A stretch of 64,000 bases of DNA from Echinometra lucunter (taxonomy: Eukaryota; Echinodermata; Echinoidea; Camarodonta; Echinometridae). The position numbers and the translations under genes are program-made. Every line of letters begins with the position of its first letter. Positions within the stretch are counted from its first letter, which is position 1. Below, one piece after another: positions 32,467 through 45,228 of the stretch. The notes below the pieces were generated by a model, which ran no database searches, was not told the origin of the DNA, and worked only from the letters and a program-made list of their open reading frames with translations. Location: the NCBI GenBank assembly GCA_029962745.1, contig CM057152.1, positions 24,075,176 through 24,139,175 on the forward strand, written 5' to 3'.

Positions 32467-32469
<3 letters not shown>

Positions 32470-32680
32470 TTCATCGTGAATAAAGCTACATGATGCAGTT
32501 TTATGAGGTGGTATTTGTGTGTGGTTTGGGAGTATGGGCGAGTGTGTGTGTGTGTGGGTGTGGGTGAGTAATCATTCTTATCTATGGTACATATATGCAT
32601 GATATTTCTTGTGAGTTTTGAAAAGTATATAAAACATTCAAAATATAATTATGTAAATAATATATAAAGGAAATGGCCAT

Positions 32681-34564
32681 TAGTGGGGCGGCATAGCCGA
32701 CCATTTGTGCATTTTGAGTTAATGGAACCAAATTTGGCACAAATGTAGATATATGTAGTATAAACAAATTCAGAGGAGAAGACATCTCAAATTCTGCCCA
32801 GGGGGGCCATGGGGGCCACCTATAAAAAATAGTCACATTGGGGCACTTTTTCGTTATACAAAGTCAGAAATCTGCTGTAAAAAGTTATTTTTAGGTAATA
32901 TGACATCAGTAATCCATAGTCGAATGTTTCAGAGAATAAATGTTTCTGAAAACATAATTTAGGGACTCACTTTGATAAAAGGGGCTATGTTTGAAGAATC
33001 GACAATAACTCCCAGTTTACATCTAAAAACCACCAGATTCGGTACACAGGTAGATTCATACATTATAACAAGATTTAGATGTGGAGCCATCTCAGATTCT
33101 GCCCTTGGGGCGGTGGGGGCCATCTTGAAAATTTGACTTACACAGCCCAAATGAAATGTGACAAGTGAATTTTAGGTAATATGGCATCAGTAATCCATAT
33201 TTTGATGCTTCAGGGCTGGATATTTCATTAATATACATATGTAAATTAAGGGCTCAATTTTGATCAATAGGGGCTATCTTTAAAAAAAATGAAAGTAGCC
33301 CCCAGTTTACATCTGTCTTGAAAATAACAGTGCCAAATTTGGCACACAGATAGATTAATACACTGTCACAAGATTTAGATGTGGAGGCATCTCAGATTCT
33401 GCTTTGAGGGCCGTAGGGGTCATATTTAAAAATGTTCACTATAGGGCCATTTTTACATGACAAAAACGGGAAAATTTAGGTAATGTAACATCACTTATTT
33501 ATAATCGAATGTTTCAGCACTGAAATATATATACATATAGCTATATTTTTTCATATACATGTATATATTTTTATATATGAAAAGCATAGCTTAGGGATCC
33601 ATTTTGATAAAAAAAATGGGGCTCTTTGAAAATATTTAAAACATAGAGCACTCAGTTTACATCTATTTTGTAATTCAAAACACCAAAATTTCGAACACAG
33701 GTAAAGTAACACATTATCACAAAATTGATATATGGAGCTATCTCATTTTCTGCCCTTGAAGGCTGGTGCGGCCGGCTATCATAATATTTTTTGTATACAT
33801 ATGCGTTCTATTCATAAGAAATTGTGCATCAATATATAATTTGGAATGCAGATTGTTTTTATTTTAAATGAATGTTTTGGGACTTGACCTATACTTGGAA
33901 AGAGGGTATTCGCAGCCAGCCTGAATTGTATTCATAAAACATTCAGCCCTGAAGCATCAGAATTTGGATTACTGATGCTATATTACCTAAAATTCACTTG
34001 TCACATTTCATTTGGGCTGTTTAAGTCATAGAAAAAAACGCCCCCATTGCGACAATTTTTCAAATTGGCCCCCACCGCCCCAAGGGCAGAATCTGAGATG
34101 TCTCTCCATCTAAATTTCGTTATGATGTATGAATCTACTTGTGTGCAAAATCTGGTGCTTTTTAGATTTAAACTGGGGGCTATTTTCGATTTTTCAAAAA
34201 ATAGCCCCTTTTATCAAAGTGAGCCCCTTGATTATGCTTTCAGAAACATTCATGCCCTGAAACATTCGAATGTGGATTAGTGATGTCATATTTGAAATTA
34301 ACTTTTTACAGCAGATTTTTTACTGTGTATAACGTGTATAACGTTTTTATAGGTGGCCCCCATGGCCCCATTGGCAGAATGATATTTGAGATGTCTCCTC
34401 CTCTGAATTTGTTTATACTACATATATCTACATTTGTGCCAAATTTGGTTCCATTAACCCAAAGTGCACAATTCGGCAATATTTTGTCACTATGCCGCTC
34501 CACTACATGATTTTGATAATGATAAATTAAGATCATGTTAATGATGGTAGCACTATAAGTAAGG
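32681..34564 (+). mobile_element. 1.88-kb module of ~280-bp units with inverted ends
   Basis: Bordered by TATAAAGGAAATGGCCAT at 32663-32680 and 34565-34582, present once at 7764-7781 where the module is absent. Ends read TAGTGGGGCGGCATAG and, inverted, TAGTGGAGCGGCATAG. Four direct units (each with ATCTCAGATTCTGCCC, CAGTTTACATCT and a CATCAGTAATCCA-like joint) precede two inverted ones. No coding capacity. An 18-bp border repeat is too long for a usual cut-and-paste TSD. Confidence 0.75.
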
Positions 34565-34652
34565 TATAAAGGAAATGGCCATGATTATTGTGTTACCCCT
34601 CCCCCTTTCTTTTTTTATTACAAAATTTCAGGCCTCTTCCCTCTGCTGAATC

Positions 34653-35152
34653 NNNNNNNNNNNNNNNNNNNNNNNNNNNNNNNNNNNNNNNNNNNNNNNN
34701 NNNNNNNNNNNNNNNNNNNNNNNNNNNNNNNNNNNNNNNNNNNNNNNNNNNNNNNNNNNNNNNNNNNNNNNNNNNNNNNNNNNNNNNNNNNNNNNNNNNN
34801 NNNNNNNNNNNNNNNNNNNNNNNNNNNNNNNNNNNNNNNNNNNNNNNNNNNNNNNNNNNNNNNNNNNNNNNNNNNNNNNNNNNNNNNNNNNNNNNNNNNN
34901 NNNNNNNNNNNNNNNNNNNNNNNNNNNNNNNNNNNNNNNNNNNNNNNNNNNNNNNNNNNNNNNNNNNNNNNNNNNNNNNNNNNNNNNNNNNNNNNNNNNN
35001 NNNNNNNNNNNNNNNNNNNNNNNNNNNNNNNNNNNNNNNNNNNNNNNNNNNNNNNNNNNNNNNNNNNNNNNNNNNNNNNNNNNNNNNNNNNNNNNNNNNN
35101 NNNNNNNNNNNNNNNNNNNNNNNNNNNNNNNNNNNNNNNNNNNNNNNNNNNN
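34653..35152. other. Assembly gap of exactly 500 N
   Basis: The left flank (CTTCCCTCTGCTGAATC) is the beginning of a Z block (compare 51375), and the right flank is C-rich hAT-like repeat. A Z-type segment may be missing here. True size unknown. Confidence 0.99.
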
Positions 35153-36949
35153 TTTGAATCGTTCCTTGTCTGCTCCCGCTGTTCTTACTTTTTATGCCTG
35201 TTAGGGAGGGGGGGGGGGGGGACACTGCCGAAAATTTCCCGGTAAGTCTAAAATTAGTAGCGAAGCTAGAATTTAATTCAAGGGGCGGTAGTCAGCACGT
35301 GAAGCGTGCAAAACACTTGCTGAGCGCGCAAAACGCGCCGGGGGGGGGGGGGGGTGCAGGGAGGGGGAATCTGTGAAGATTCTTTGAACTATTCCTTGTC
35401 TGCTCCCACTCTTCTTACGTTCTCCTATACGTTTTCTTTTGTCGTTCACGTTTCCCCCCTTCATTTTCTTTCTTTCTTTTTTTTATGTTGGCGTTTTTCT
35501 TGGGGGGGGGGGGGGGAGGCGACTGCCCCCGCCCATTTGCTACGAGGGCGTAATCAGTTAATGAATATAGATGTTCGTTTATGTATTCATCATTCATGCA
35601 TTAATTCATTCATTTATTCATTCAGTTATTCATTAATTAATTCCTTTTTAAATATCAATTTTCTGAGATAACATTTCAGCTTCTGCCGGAGTATTAACTT
35701 ATTAGACTTGGAATAGTTTGCAAAAATGCTTTTCATGATACTACGAAATCGGACACCCCATCCCGTCTCTCACTTCATCGCCTAACGAAATCATGCCAAA
35801 GTCTCTGAAGAAATCTACACAACCTAGGTGAAACCAAAAAAATATTACAAAAATTAGAACATAATTCTTAATACACTGATGAACCAAAATACAGTGGTGC
35901 CGCATCCGAGGGCTGTTGCAAATAACAAGCTTTTCTTTTTCAGAAATATTCTAACCATATTTTGCATATAAACGCACACACTCATCCCACCCACTGATAG
36001 ACACAGAGCACGCTCAAATAAATTGGATATTCTTCAAAGTTCTTTTCCTCTATACTTTTCTCACTGCTCATTTTACTTTCAATTTCTCCTATCGTTCCTC
36101 TTAACACCCCCCTCTCTCTCTGTTCTCTTCCAATTATGTTAACATCTTGATTCCTAAATAAACGCCCCCTCCCTGCACCCTCCCCTACTTCCCCAGAGAG
36201 CCCGTTTCGCGCACTCAGTAAGTGTTTCGCAGGATTCGCATGCTGACCCCCACCCCTAAAATGAATTACTAGCAACGCCACTAATTCTAAACTTAGTTAC
36301 CGGGAATTATTTGGCTCCCCCCCCCCCCCAGATAACAGGCAGAGAACGTAAGAAGAGCGGGAGCAGACAAGAAACAATTCAAAGAAACGTGGGAGCTTTC
36401 GCGCTTCGATTTCTTTGGCTCTGCCCCCCCCCCCCCGATAACAGGCATAGAACGTAAGAAGAGCAGGAGCAGACAAGGAACGATTCGAAGAAAACGTCGG
36501 AGCTTCCGTGCTTCGCGGGGGAGGGGGAAAACTCCCCTTATAGGGAGCGCCTTTCGCGAGCTCAGTAATTAGTGTTTCGCAAGTGTTTAGCGTGCCCACT
36601 ACCGCCCCCTAAAATTGAATTCTTGCAAAGCCATTGATTCTGGACTAAGTTACCGGGACATTTTTGGTTCTGCACCCCCCCCCCCCCCTGATAACAGGCA
36701 GAGGACGTATTAAGATGAGCGGGAGCTGACAAGGAACGATTCAAAGGAACGTCGGAGCTTCCGCACTTCTCGCGGGGGGACACTCCCCCCCCCCATCCCT
36801 GCACCCCCCTTGGGAGCGCGCTTCCCGTGCTCACTGTCGCCCCCCTAAACTGAAATCCTAGCTAAGTCACTAATTCTAGACGGAGTTACCGGGAAATATT
36901 TGGCTCTGCCCTCCTCCTCCTCTGATAACAGGCACCTATTACGCCGCTG
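35153..36949. mobile_element. Cluster of C-rich hAT-like units, inverted then direct
   Basis: 35153-35470 carries the unit on the minus strand (CCTTGTCTGCTCCC, TTTCCCGGTAAGTCTA). 36170-36949 has three direct partial units (GATAACAGGCA, GAACGTAAGAAGAGC, CGTCGGAGCTTCCG, TAGCTAAGTCAC). The right terminus is CTATTACGCCGCTG, whose inverse CAGCGGCGTAATAG matches the hAT-like end at 6326. The left terminus is presumably lost in the gap. Unit-free sequence at 35700-36150 shows no feature. Confidence 0.65.
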
Positions 36950-36987
36950 CAACGAGGCGCCTTAAACCACTCGACCGCGGTACCTGA
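36950..36987 (-). mobile_element. tRNA-derived fragment (A-box half)
   Basis: On the minus strand: GGTACCGCGGTCGAGTGG, then TTTAAGGCGCCTCG, a Ser/Leu-type D-arm with A box. It is cut exactly where the hAT-like terminus at 36949 begins, so the insertion probably split a tRNA-related sequence or SINE distinct from the Arg-type one. Confidence 0.5.
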
Positions 36988-37012
36988 TGAAGGAAAATAA
37001 GATTAAAAAAAA

Positions 37013-37076
37013 AAAAAAATCGGCCTCGCGGGCCTTCGGTCTCGCGGGCCCTCGGTCTCCCGGGCCTTCGGTGAAG
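37013..37076. repeat. ~18-bp tandem repeat (CGCGGGCCTTCGGTCT)
   Basis: Three copies of a GC-rich unit with small changes, following a poly-A run. Not present before Y1. Confidence 0.85.
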
Positions 37077-37085
37077 TGGGCTGTC

Positions 37086-37208
37086 ACATTTTATTTCTTC
37101 CTCTTGAAATCACTATTACATTTCATGGAACAATCACAATAAGTCACATATAGTTGTTTATATACAAGGAAAATTAATGAAATACATTTACATCAATATA
37201 AACACAAA
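37086..37208. repeat. ~125-bp repeat shared with 20523-20648
   Basis: Same run (TACATTTCATGG, CAATAAGTCACATATAG, AAGGAAAATTAATG), leading after ~90 bp into the Y2 block. Marks the left edge of Y homology. Confidence 0.75.
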
Positions 37209-37544
37209 TATGAAATTATAAACTTATCCATAACTGCAGAACAAGATTACTTTTTCCAATAAAGAAGAAACAAAAAAAAAAGGAAAAGAATTACAATGCA
37301 TTATTGGTAATTAGCCAGTTCGAAAAAGCGGTAGAAGAAAGTTTTGTACGGGCAGCCCTATTATTAAGTTTCGTTTTTTTAAAGGAGCGGGTAGTCTAAA
37401 GCCGCGTAGAATTGGTGTTTGTTTTATTCTGTCTTTTCATCCTAGTTTCCATTTCTCATTTTTGTTATGCTTCCCAAGAGGTGGCGCTGTACCACTTCAC
37501 AAGTTATGACTGTTATGTGCACCTTTTAAAATAATGTTGGGTTG

Positions 37545-38770
37545 TGTGGGTGTGTTAGGGTGTGCGGAACTCTGCAAGTCGCACGCCTGTAAATAGATTC
37601 AGTCATTTTCAAAGATTACTCCAACCCGTACCAAAGATGACATCATTGTTGGAAAAATATTCATATAAAATCAATGCTACATATTTGAACAGCTTTTTTC
37701 TTATGTGCACAGAGAGGGATAATTATTGGTTCAGATTAGTCCCATGAGAGTACAGCAGTTGGTCCCAGTTGGATTTTAGGGGGACTTCTTTTAGTGGGGC
37801 AAGAAACCTCACAACCACTGGAGCTTTGACCAAGTTTTTGGTTAGTCTAATTTTCAGCCGCTGTACAGAAAAAATAAATACTGAAAAACACCCCTTCATA
37901 TTTTAAGAAAGTGAAGGATATTGTGTGATCTTGTAAAGACAGAGGTTTGAATGGTGCCATTACTAACACTTATTCTTCATGATTTTTTTTTTTTAATCTA
38001 ATTTTTAACACAGGAGCCTATGGGGAAATATTAATTAACAGACGTGCGACTGCGTGCGACCTGCAACGGGCATACAGTGCGCACCTTGCCTCTGTACTTT
38101 AGCTATGCTAGATAAGGACTTTGGGGAATCCCCTTCTCTCGCGTGCTATGACGAAATCCCGATTTGATAGTCGGCCCTATCACTAGCGGTCACACGCCTA
38201 TAGATATACCCCGGGAATATATCCCCATAGGCCCCTGTGTTTAAAATGAAATTTGATAAAATCATGGAAAAAATGCTAGTAATGTCATAATTCAAACTTT
38301 GCTTTTCACAAGTTTATATTCAATATTCTTTACTTGCTGAAAATATGAAGGGTTTTTTCAGCATTTTTTTCTCGGTAGAGGGGCTGAAACTCAGACTAAC
38401 AAAAACTTGGTCTCTGGCGTAAATATTAATTTTGAATGACAAGCGCCGTTAAACAACAACAAAGCTCAAGTGGTTGTAAGGCTTTTTGCCACACTAATAA
38501 AGTCCCCTTAAAATCCACCTGGGACCAACTGCTGCTCTCTCATGGGACTGATCTAAACCAGTAATTATCCCTCTCTATGCAGATATGAAACAAAGTGTTC
38601 AAGTATGTATCACTGATTTTATATGAATATTTTTCAACTATGATGTCATCTTTGGTACGGGTTGGAGGAATCTCTGAAAATGAACGGATCTATTTACAGG
38701 CGTGCGGCCTTCAGGGGGTACGTGCATGCTATAACCACACCCATTGCTAACAGGCGAGTTTTTCTGACAC
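37545..38770. repeat. Long inverted repeat, Y2 copy
   Basis: Same two-arm structure as 21600-22830 with ~450-bp arms around 37595-38010 and 38290-38735. Short indels in the centre (38040-38220) distinguish the two copies. Confidence 0.8.
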
Positions 38771-39262
38771 CCTGAAATAGAAAGTTTCAAGTCAAGTCAA
38801 GTGGCAAGGTAAGTGATCAAACACGAAGCTGCATTTAGGCAAGTTGAAAAAAATCGTCTCCTGCAATTCAGCAACTTGGTGCGAGATCTACTCCCGGGAT
38901 CTACTATCAGATGGTATTTAATTCTAACGTTAGACCCGGAAACACAGGTGTTTATAGTACAGTACAGAAGTTAATTCTGGAATCTCTTAATTGCTCATTA
39001 CATGTATTAGATATTTATTCACTTTCCAATAAAGGTAGATGCAACCCACACAGAAATTTGTGCATGGTACCACACAAAAGGCGGCGAGGATGATTGGCCT
39101 AAACATGACATGAGTGTATTTGAAGAGCAGGGAACCTTTCTACTAGATCTGAGCTGTAGGTCTATGTATGAGCTTGATGTGCAATACACCACAGTATATC
39201 TGGCATTTACATCAAGCTTTAGATGAAACCTCTCTTCCTTTTCTTTTTTTCTCTAGCTCTCT

Positions 39263-39530
39263 CACTATGAACATGACGGATAAAGAAAGCGGACAAATAA
39301 ATAACCCATCATTCTACCCTTCACAATGGTTCTGGTAGTCAAAAGAACATCCCTTCACTGCTGTTATCTGAAATATGTGGAACAGGTGTAACATGCATAT
39401 TCACCTGGAGCTACTGATTAAACATAATAGCAGTGAAGGGATGTTCTTTTGACTACCAAAACCATTGTGAAGGGTAGAATGAGAGGTTGTTTATTTTGTC
39501 CACTTTCTTTGTCGGTCATGTTCATAGTTT
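39263..39530. repeat. Hairpin with ~103-bp arms, Y2 copy
   Basis: Counterpart of 23337-23604. The pairing is kept, with only isolated substitutions between copies. Confidence 0.85.
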
Positions 39531-41979
39531 CTACCTGTTTCTCTCCCTCTTTCCCACTATTCCTCATTCCTGTTTCTTCATTTTGTAACAATGGCAGTGT
39601 GTGTATGTGAATGATTTGAGTAACTTATACCATGGATCTTATGAGAATACATGTACAAGCTTCTCTGAGATAAGCTTGTACTCCACACTAGTTTTGCGGT
39701 GGAATAGCCTCCATACTTCTGCGTGTAGGCCTATTCCCAGGCCTGGGAGAAAATCACACGAGAGGAAAATAATATAAAATTCCATTTTCAACTCTGATTT
39801 CAAAGTTGTGGCATATCAAGAGTTGAGGAGTCCCTGAATAAAATAATCTAGCAAATTCTAAAAGATCAAATCTTGCTTAGGGCAATTCTGTTGTCTGTTT
39901 CTGACTGCTGCAACGGTGAATGTTCACTACAGTCCAATATACGTTTAGCCCTATGAGTGGGTTTAAGTATGTGTGGTGTATGATTTTGTGTATATTTCCT
40001 CTGGTCAGTTATACTGTATTTTGTAATAACTTCTGATTTTCTTGTTTGTTTAAATATATTTTGTTGGCTTGTATATGTACCGGACTTCTCTTTACAGGCT
40101 TTGCTTTTCTTTGGGGTCCTTTCTATTTTATTGGTAATTCTTTGTAATCTTTGTATGTACTGTACTTTGTGTTTGAATGGAAAAAATGAATAAATAAATG
40201 GACGAGTGAACACTGCTATGCCAATAATTGAACACAAGACATGACCTTTGTATGTGTATTCCAGTGATCAGTTTAACAGGCTTTGGAACTCTTTGTTATT
40301 ATTCATCTCAGTTCAGTTCAATTCAATTCAATTCAGTTCAATTCAAGATTTTATTCCAGACTTAGCTGCATAAGCACATAAACTTACATGTACTAGGTGC
40401 TTTATAAACATTTGCCACTTTTGATCATTAATAACCAAAAAGTTAAAACTTTTAAAAGACTGAGGTTTTAACAGAGTAGATTTTTTTGTTGTTGTTGTTG
40501 TATTGAAAGATAAACTCAGTAATGTAATGTATTTCGTATCCGGACAACTACCCCCTGGACATCAACCCACCGGAAAACCACCCCTAGGGTAACTACCTTC
40601 TAGGACAACTACCCTCCAGGACAACTACCCCCTTGGGCTACCACCCCCAAACAATTACCCCCTAGCACAACCACCCTCTAGGACAACTACCTCCCGGTCA
40701 ACTAACCCCCTGACAACTACCGTCTCGGACAACTACCCTCTAGGACAACTATCCCCCGGACAACTATCCCCAGACAAGTACCCCTTGGTCAACCACCCTC
40801 TAGGACAACTGCCCCCCCCGGACAACTACCCCCTAGGGCAACCACTCTCTAAGGCAACTACCCCCTCCCCCCGACAACTACCCCCAGACAACTACCCCTG
40901 GAGAAGTACCCCCACACAATTATTCCTTTTGGCAACCATTCTCTAGGACAAATACCTCCACCCCCCCCCCCCAACACACACACGCAACTACCACCTAGTG
41001 CTCTGGTCTAAACTGAGGCCCCTTAGGCATGAGTAGGTACGTTTTTATTTTTATCCTGAATGAATATTAGCCTAACATTTCTCGGGTCTATGTTTGATAT
41101 AGAAAACATATGAGAAAAATAGGATAAGAATGATTAATCATATCGTATTAAATGAGAATGGGTAGTTTTGATTAGTCCAACCTCCATTAAGCGTACAAGT
41201 TAGGTAAGCAGGCATATGGATAGAGTGGATGAGGCTGCGGTTGCCCCCCCCCCCCCCCACACACACACACATTCAAACAAACGAAGAAATATGAATAATC
41301 ATAATTTTATTGGGGAACCTCTACTTCACGTTTAGGCAAAGAATGCTTTCTTTGTAAGTTCTATATCTTATCTAACCATTTTACGAATAAATCAAAGGTT
41401 TCCTGAAATTAAATGTATTTTTCCTATCTCTCTACACTCACTCGAAAAAAAAAGAGAAACTGGAAGGCTGATATTTAAATTTCAGAAATATTTCTGGCCC
41501 ACGGATAAAAATAATTAAGAACCCGGGCCCAAGGACAACCATCCTCTAGGACATCTCCTTGACAACTACCACCTATTAAAGGACAATAATTTAAGGTAAT
41601 TATCAATCAGACAACAACCAAAATACTCTAATCCATGGCATGTAGACCAACTATTCGCCTAAATAGTTATAACTCCCAGATACTAGACGGCATTTAAATT
41701 GATTTCGACCAAGGAAGGATGTGGAGAGGGGGTGGGGGTGTGGTGACCAACAATCCGTAAGGATATAATAAGTATCCCGAGGAGGGGTATCTATCTCCCA
41801 CGGTAAGAACTTTTTGTAAATCTGGCAATAAATAGAAGGAATTTGGTGCATTATAACATTAAAATTCATCACACCACGTGAAAAATCATATGATTGTAGT
41901 TGAATGTGTCTATACCCTTCAGCATCGGTTAGGGGGGGGGGGGAGGAGATATACCCTAGTATTACATTTTTAAGATCAT

Positions 41980-42022
41980 TATCATTATTATCATTATCAT
42001 TATTATATCATCATTATTATTA

Positions 42023-42062
<40 letters not shown>

Positions 42063-42090
42063 CATCATCATCATCATCATTATTCATTTA
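41980..42090. repeat. (ATT/ATC)n array, Y2 copy
   Basis: Trinucleotide array matching 26041-26155 with a different unit count. Confidence 0.9.
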
Positions 42091-43439
42091 TTTTTTTTTA
42101 AATTTCATTTCCAGGGGAGATATAACAAAGACAAGATCATAAAGAACATATTACCATCATCATCATCATTATTTCTTTGGCGTCACCTGTGCCTGGGAGA
42201 CAAAAAGGGAACTCAATCACTGTATCATCAGATGTCCTATGATTCCTCTCAATAAAATAGTTACTGAAATAATACACAGAAAGTGAAACATACAAAAAAT
42301 TATTGATTCGGGAAAATAAATTTGTGTGTAAACATGATTTTCTTTCTTTTTCAATTAAATTTCTCACATTTTTCGAAGTTTCATGTATTTTAATACCGGA
42401 TTTTTTTTTTCGAATTTTGCCCGAATTTACTGAATTTTTTGACAACATTTGCCAGAAATTTGCCCATTTCTTTCTTTCCAAAATAGGGGCACAGTGCCCT
42501 CTACCCCAAATGCCAACGAAATGAGCGTGTTTAAAATTTGTTTTGCTTCATAATAATCTTAGGTGTCTCAAAAGTGTGAAGATTTAATTTTCCTCACCGT
42601 GATTATCATAGCGTCTTTGATGGAAGTCATTTATTTTGTTTGTTTGAAATTTATTTCTGCGTTCAACATGTTCAACACAATACAAGATAATCAATTATTA
42701 CATAGATTTTGAACATATACATTATAGACACGTGAATCATTTACGAAATTTAGAACGCAGGAGACCGTCGTCATGAGCGACCTGCTTGATTTTAACTATG
42801 TTCGCAATGTTGGCGATCCTTGAGTTGGCAACTTTACCAGCATTTGTGGTGTCATCGTGGACAACTCTCAATTCATTTTGTACATAATTAAAAAAAAAAA
42901 TTGATTTATATGAAATTTCAGAGCAGGAATAAATATAATTCTTCCAAAAATGCTTGCAGAATTTATATAGCCATGTCATACTCAAACAATAAATCAAAAT
43001 AATTTCTATTTTTCTTGAAAATAAAGAAAATTCTGAGTACAAAATGAATGGAGAGTTGTCCACGATGACATCACAGATCCTGGCAAAGTTGCCAATTCAA
43101 GGACCCCATAATAAGGATTTCCTTAAACTTTCAAAGTTCATAACTCTTGAACAGATTGTCCGATTTTCCTCAAACTTTCACTGTTTATTCTTCTTCTTTT
43201 TCTTCATTCACTGAAAGCGCATTGATGTCAAGATTGCATTCAACTTGAATGAATTTATTAGATTTACGATGGCTGAACATCATTTGAAAAAAAAAATGGG
43301 TTCACCCAACCAGGGGCGTAGACAGCGGGGGGGATGAGGGGTATGCATCCCCCCACCTCACAAGGTGGGGGGGATGACATGTACAATCATCCCCCCCCCC
43401 CAGGTTTTAGGGAAGGATGTTTTCTTACATTATCATTAT

Positions 43440-43600
43440 AACACCAATAAACACAATAATAATAATACATTACTAAATATTATTATTAGTGTTATTGTTA
43501 TTATCATTGTTATTATTATTATTATCATTATTATTATTATTATTAATATTATTGTTATTAATTTTCATAATTATGATAACAATAAAAGTTATCATCATCA
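43440..43600. repeat. (ATT)n-rich array inside the hAT-like element
   Basis: ATTATTATT with ATC and GTT variants. The related element at 53977 has AAT repeats at the same position, so the array is an inherited part of this family. Confidence 0.85.
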
Positions 43601-43882
43601 TCATGATCATCCTTAATGTGACTGAAATGGCGATTGCTATCATAACTATATCGACCATTATTCTGATTTATGTAGTTATTTATATTACTTTTGGGTAATT
43701 TCGGCGCCGTTTTGGGTAATTTATATTACTTCTGGGTAATTTCGGCGCCGTCTCAGTTTTTCTGAAATGGTGTAATAACAAAATTTAAAAAAAAGATAAA
43801 TAGCGTGATGTAAATATGCAATAATGTGCGTGACAGTCCATATTCTCTATACGTTTGTCACGGAGCGTAGATCTTCAATTTA

Positions 43883-45112
43883 CAGAGGTGGCGCTCCCGG
43901 GGGGCAGGGTGCACAGTGTTCCCCCCCCCCCTCCCACTTTTCGAAGCATTCAAAAAGTGCCCCTTTTTACCCAACAAAAATTCTGTCTTTCAAACCTGTT
44001 CAGTGCCCATCTTTTATCTTAGAAGGGCCCATTTTCTTTGTTGATCAAGTGCCCTTTTGCTTTCTAATAAGTGCCCCTTTTCGTTTCAGATAAGTTACCC
44101 TTCTTAAAATCTACAGAAATGCGCTCTTTTATGCCTTTCCCTTTTAATAGCGCTCTGTTCCCTTCTGAGAAGTGCGTTTCTTACACTATGAATGTCCCTT
44201 TTAAAATGTGATTATTATCCCCTTTCACTACCTCTTTTCGTTTTTCACAGTGCAATTTCTCTTCTGCAGGTAGCCCCTTTTCACCCCTGATAAGTGCCCC
44301 ATTTGAAATCTGATACATGCCCTCATTTACTTCTGATAAGTGCCCATTTTCCTTTCTAGTATGTCCAATATCTGCATCTGTTCATGTAAGATAAGGGCAA
44401 TTAGCGCCATTTTTATTTTTTGATAGTGTCCCTTTTCCATTCGGGCAAGTTCTTCCCACAACTGTAATTAGAAGGAACGGTGCCCCTAATGGGGGGTATT
44501 TTTCTACTTTTTCTTTCTAAAGCTCGCTCGCTACGCTCGCTCGTATGATATCTCACTCAAGGCAGTTCAAGTGTGTTGTAACCATAAAGTCTTATATGTT
44601 CTAAGTTCCTGATAGTATTGTGCTCAAAACCCCTTTTAATTTGAATATTTTCTCTGATAAAAAATAATCAGTAGCTATGAGACCTCACTAATGCATTTAA
44701 ACATTATAGCTTGGTCACTATAAGAAAAACTATATACAGAGTAAATGGAAGAAATTTACAATGACAATGGAACACGAATTAAAATGAATTTCCGGGAGCC
44801 TTCATCATTATAGGCCACTCGAAATATACTGCAAATACCATGCCCTTCAGCAAAAATACCTAGCATTTTTTGCTCGCTCGCTTCGCTCGCTCACAATTGA
44901 GTAAGACAGAGCAGTATACAATAATAGTGCAAAGTAGTTATTATCATGACTTGTAAAAGTATATCAAAATGCACATTAAAAGTGTGATAAATAGAATGTG
45001 AAGGTATATTTTCCTTCTCGTGTTCAGCTTTTGTAAAGGCCCCCTTTTTTCCCCCAAAGTGCCCTTTTTCGCTAGTGCCCCCCCCCACTTTGAAAGACGC
45101 TCCGCCGCCCTG
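43883..45112. mobile_element. Second hAT-like element nested in the first
   Basis: Starts CAGAGGTGGCGCTCC and ends, inverted, CAGGGCGGCGGAGCG. Flanking octamers TCAATTTA (43875-43882) and TCTATTTA (45113-45120) differ at one base. The sister element at 53977-54730 has no such segment at the matching point. The interior holds a minisatellite and two GCTCGCT-type motifs. Confidence 0.7.
43935..44480 (+). repeat. ~28-32-bp minisatellite, GATAAGTGCCCCTTTT type
   Basis: About eighteen degenerate units with the core AAGTGCCCCTTTTC and variable pyrimidine-rich spacers. A few isolated units recur at 45035-45090 at the far end of the nested element. Confidence 0.8.
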
Positions 45113-45132
45113 TCTATTTATCTCTGTGCATT

Positions 45133-45161
45133 CGGCTGTGGGTGTGTGGGTATATGTGTGT

Positions 45162-45192
<31 letters not shown>

Positions 45193-45228
45193 AGTTGTGG
45201 GGGGTTGCGGGTGTGTGTGTGTATCTGT
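45133..45228. repeat. (GT)n-rich run
   Basis: TGTGTGTG-rich segment with GGGTGT interruptions, matched by 54593-54650 in the related element. Confidence 0.9.

Larger units (their letters stand above)
21365..34652 (+). other. Duplicated block Y1
   Basis: From CATTATTGGTAATTAGCC onward this aligns with 37299-51388 in the same orientation. By eye most stretches differ by only a few percent. Differences include a 1.15-kb rearranged insert here (27204-28352), a 2.0-kb hAT-like insert in Y2 (43311-45306) and an inverted centre in the 1.88-kb module. The block runs into gap 2. Confidence 0.9.

Noticed and set aside
39866..40237. 123-codon minus-strand frame
   Set aside because: Lies antisense to T-rich 3'-tail-like sequence, is not maintained as a frame in Y1, and has no known motif.
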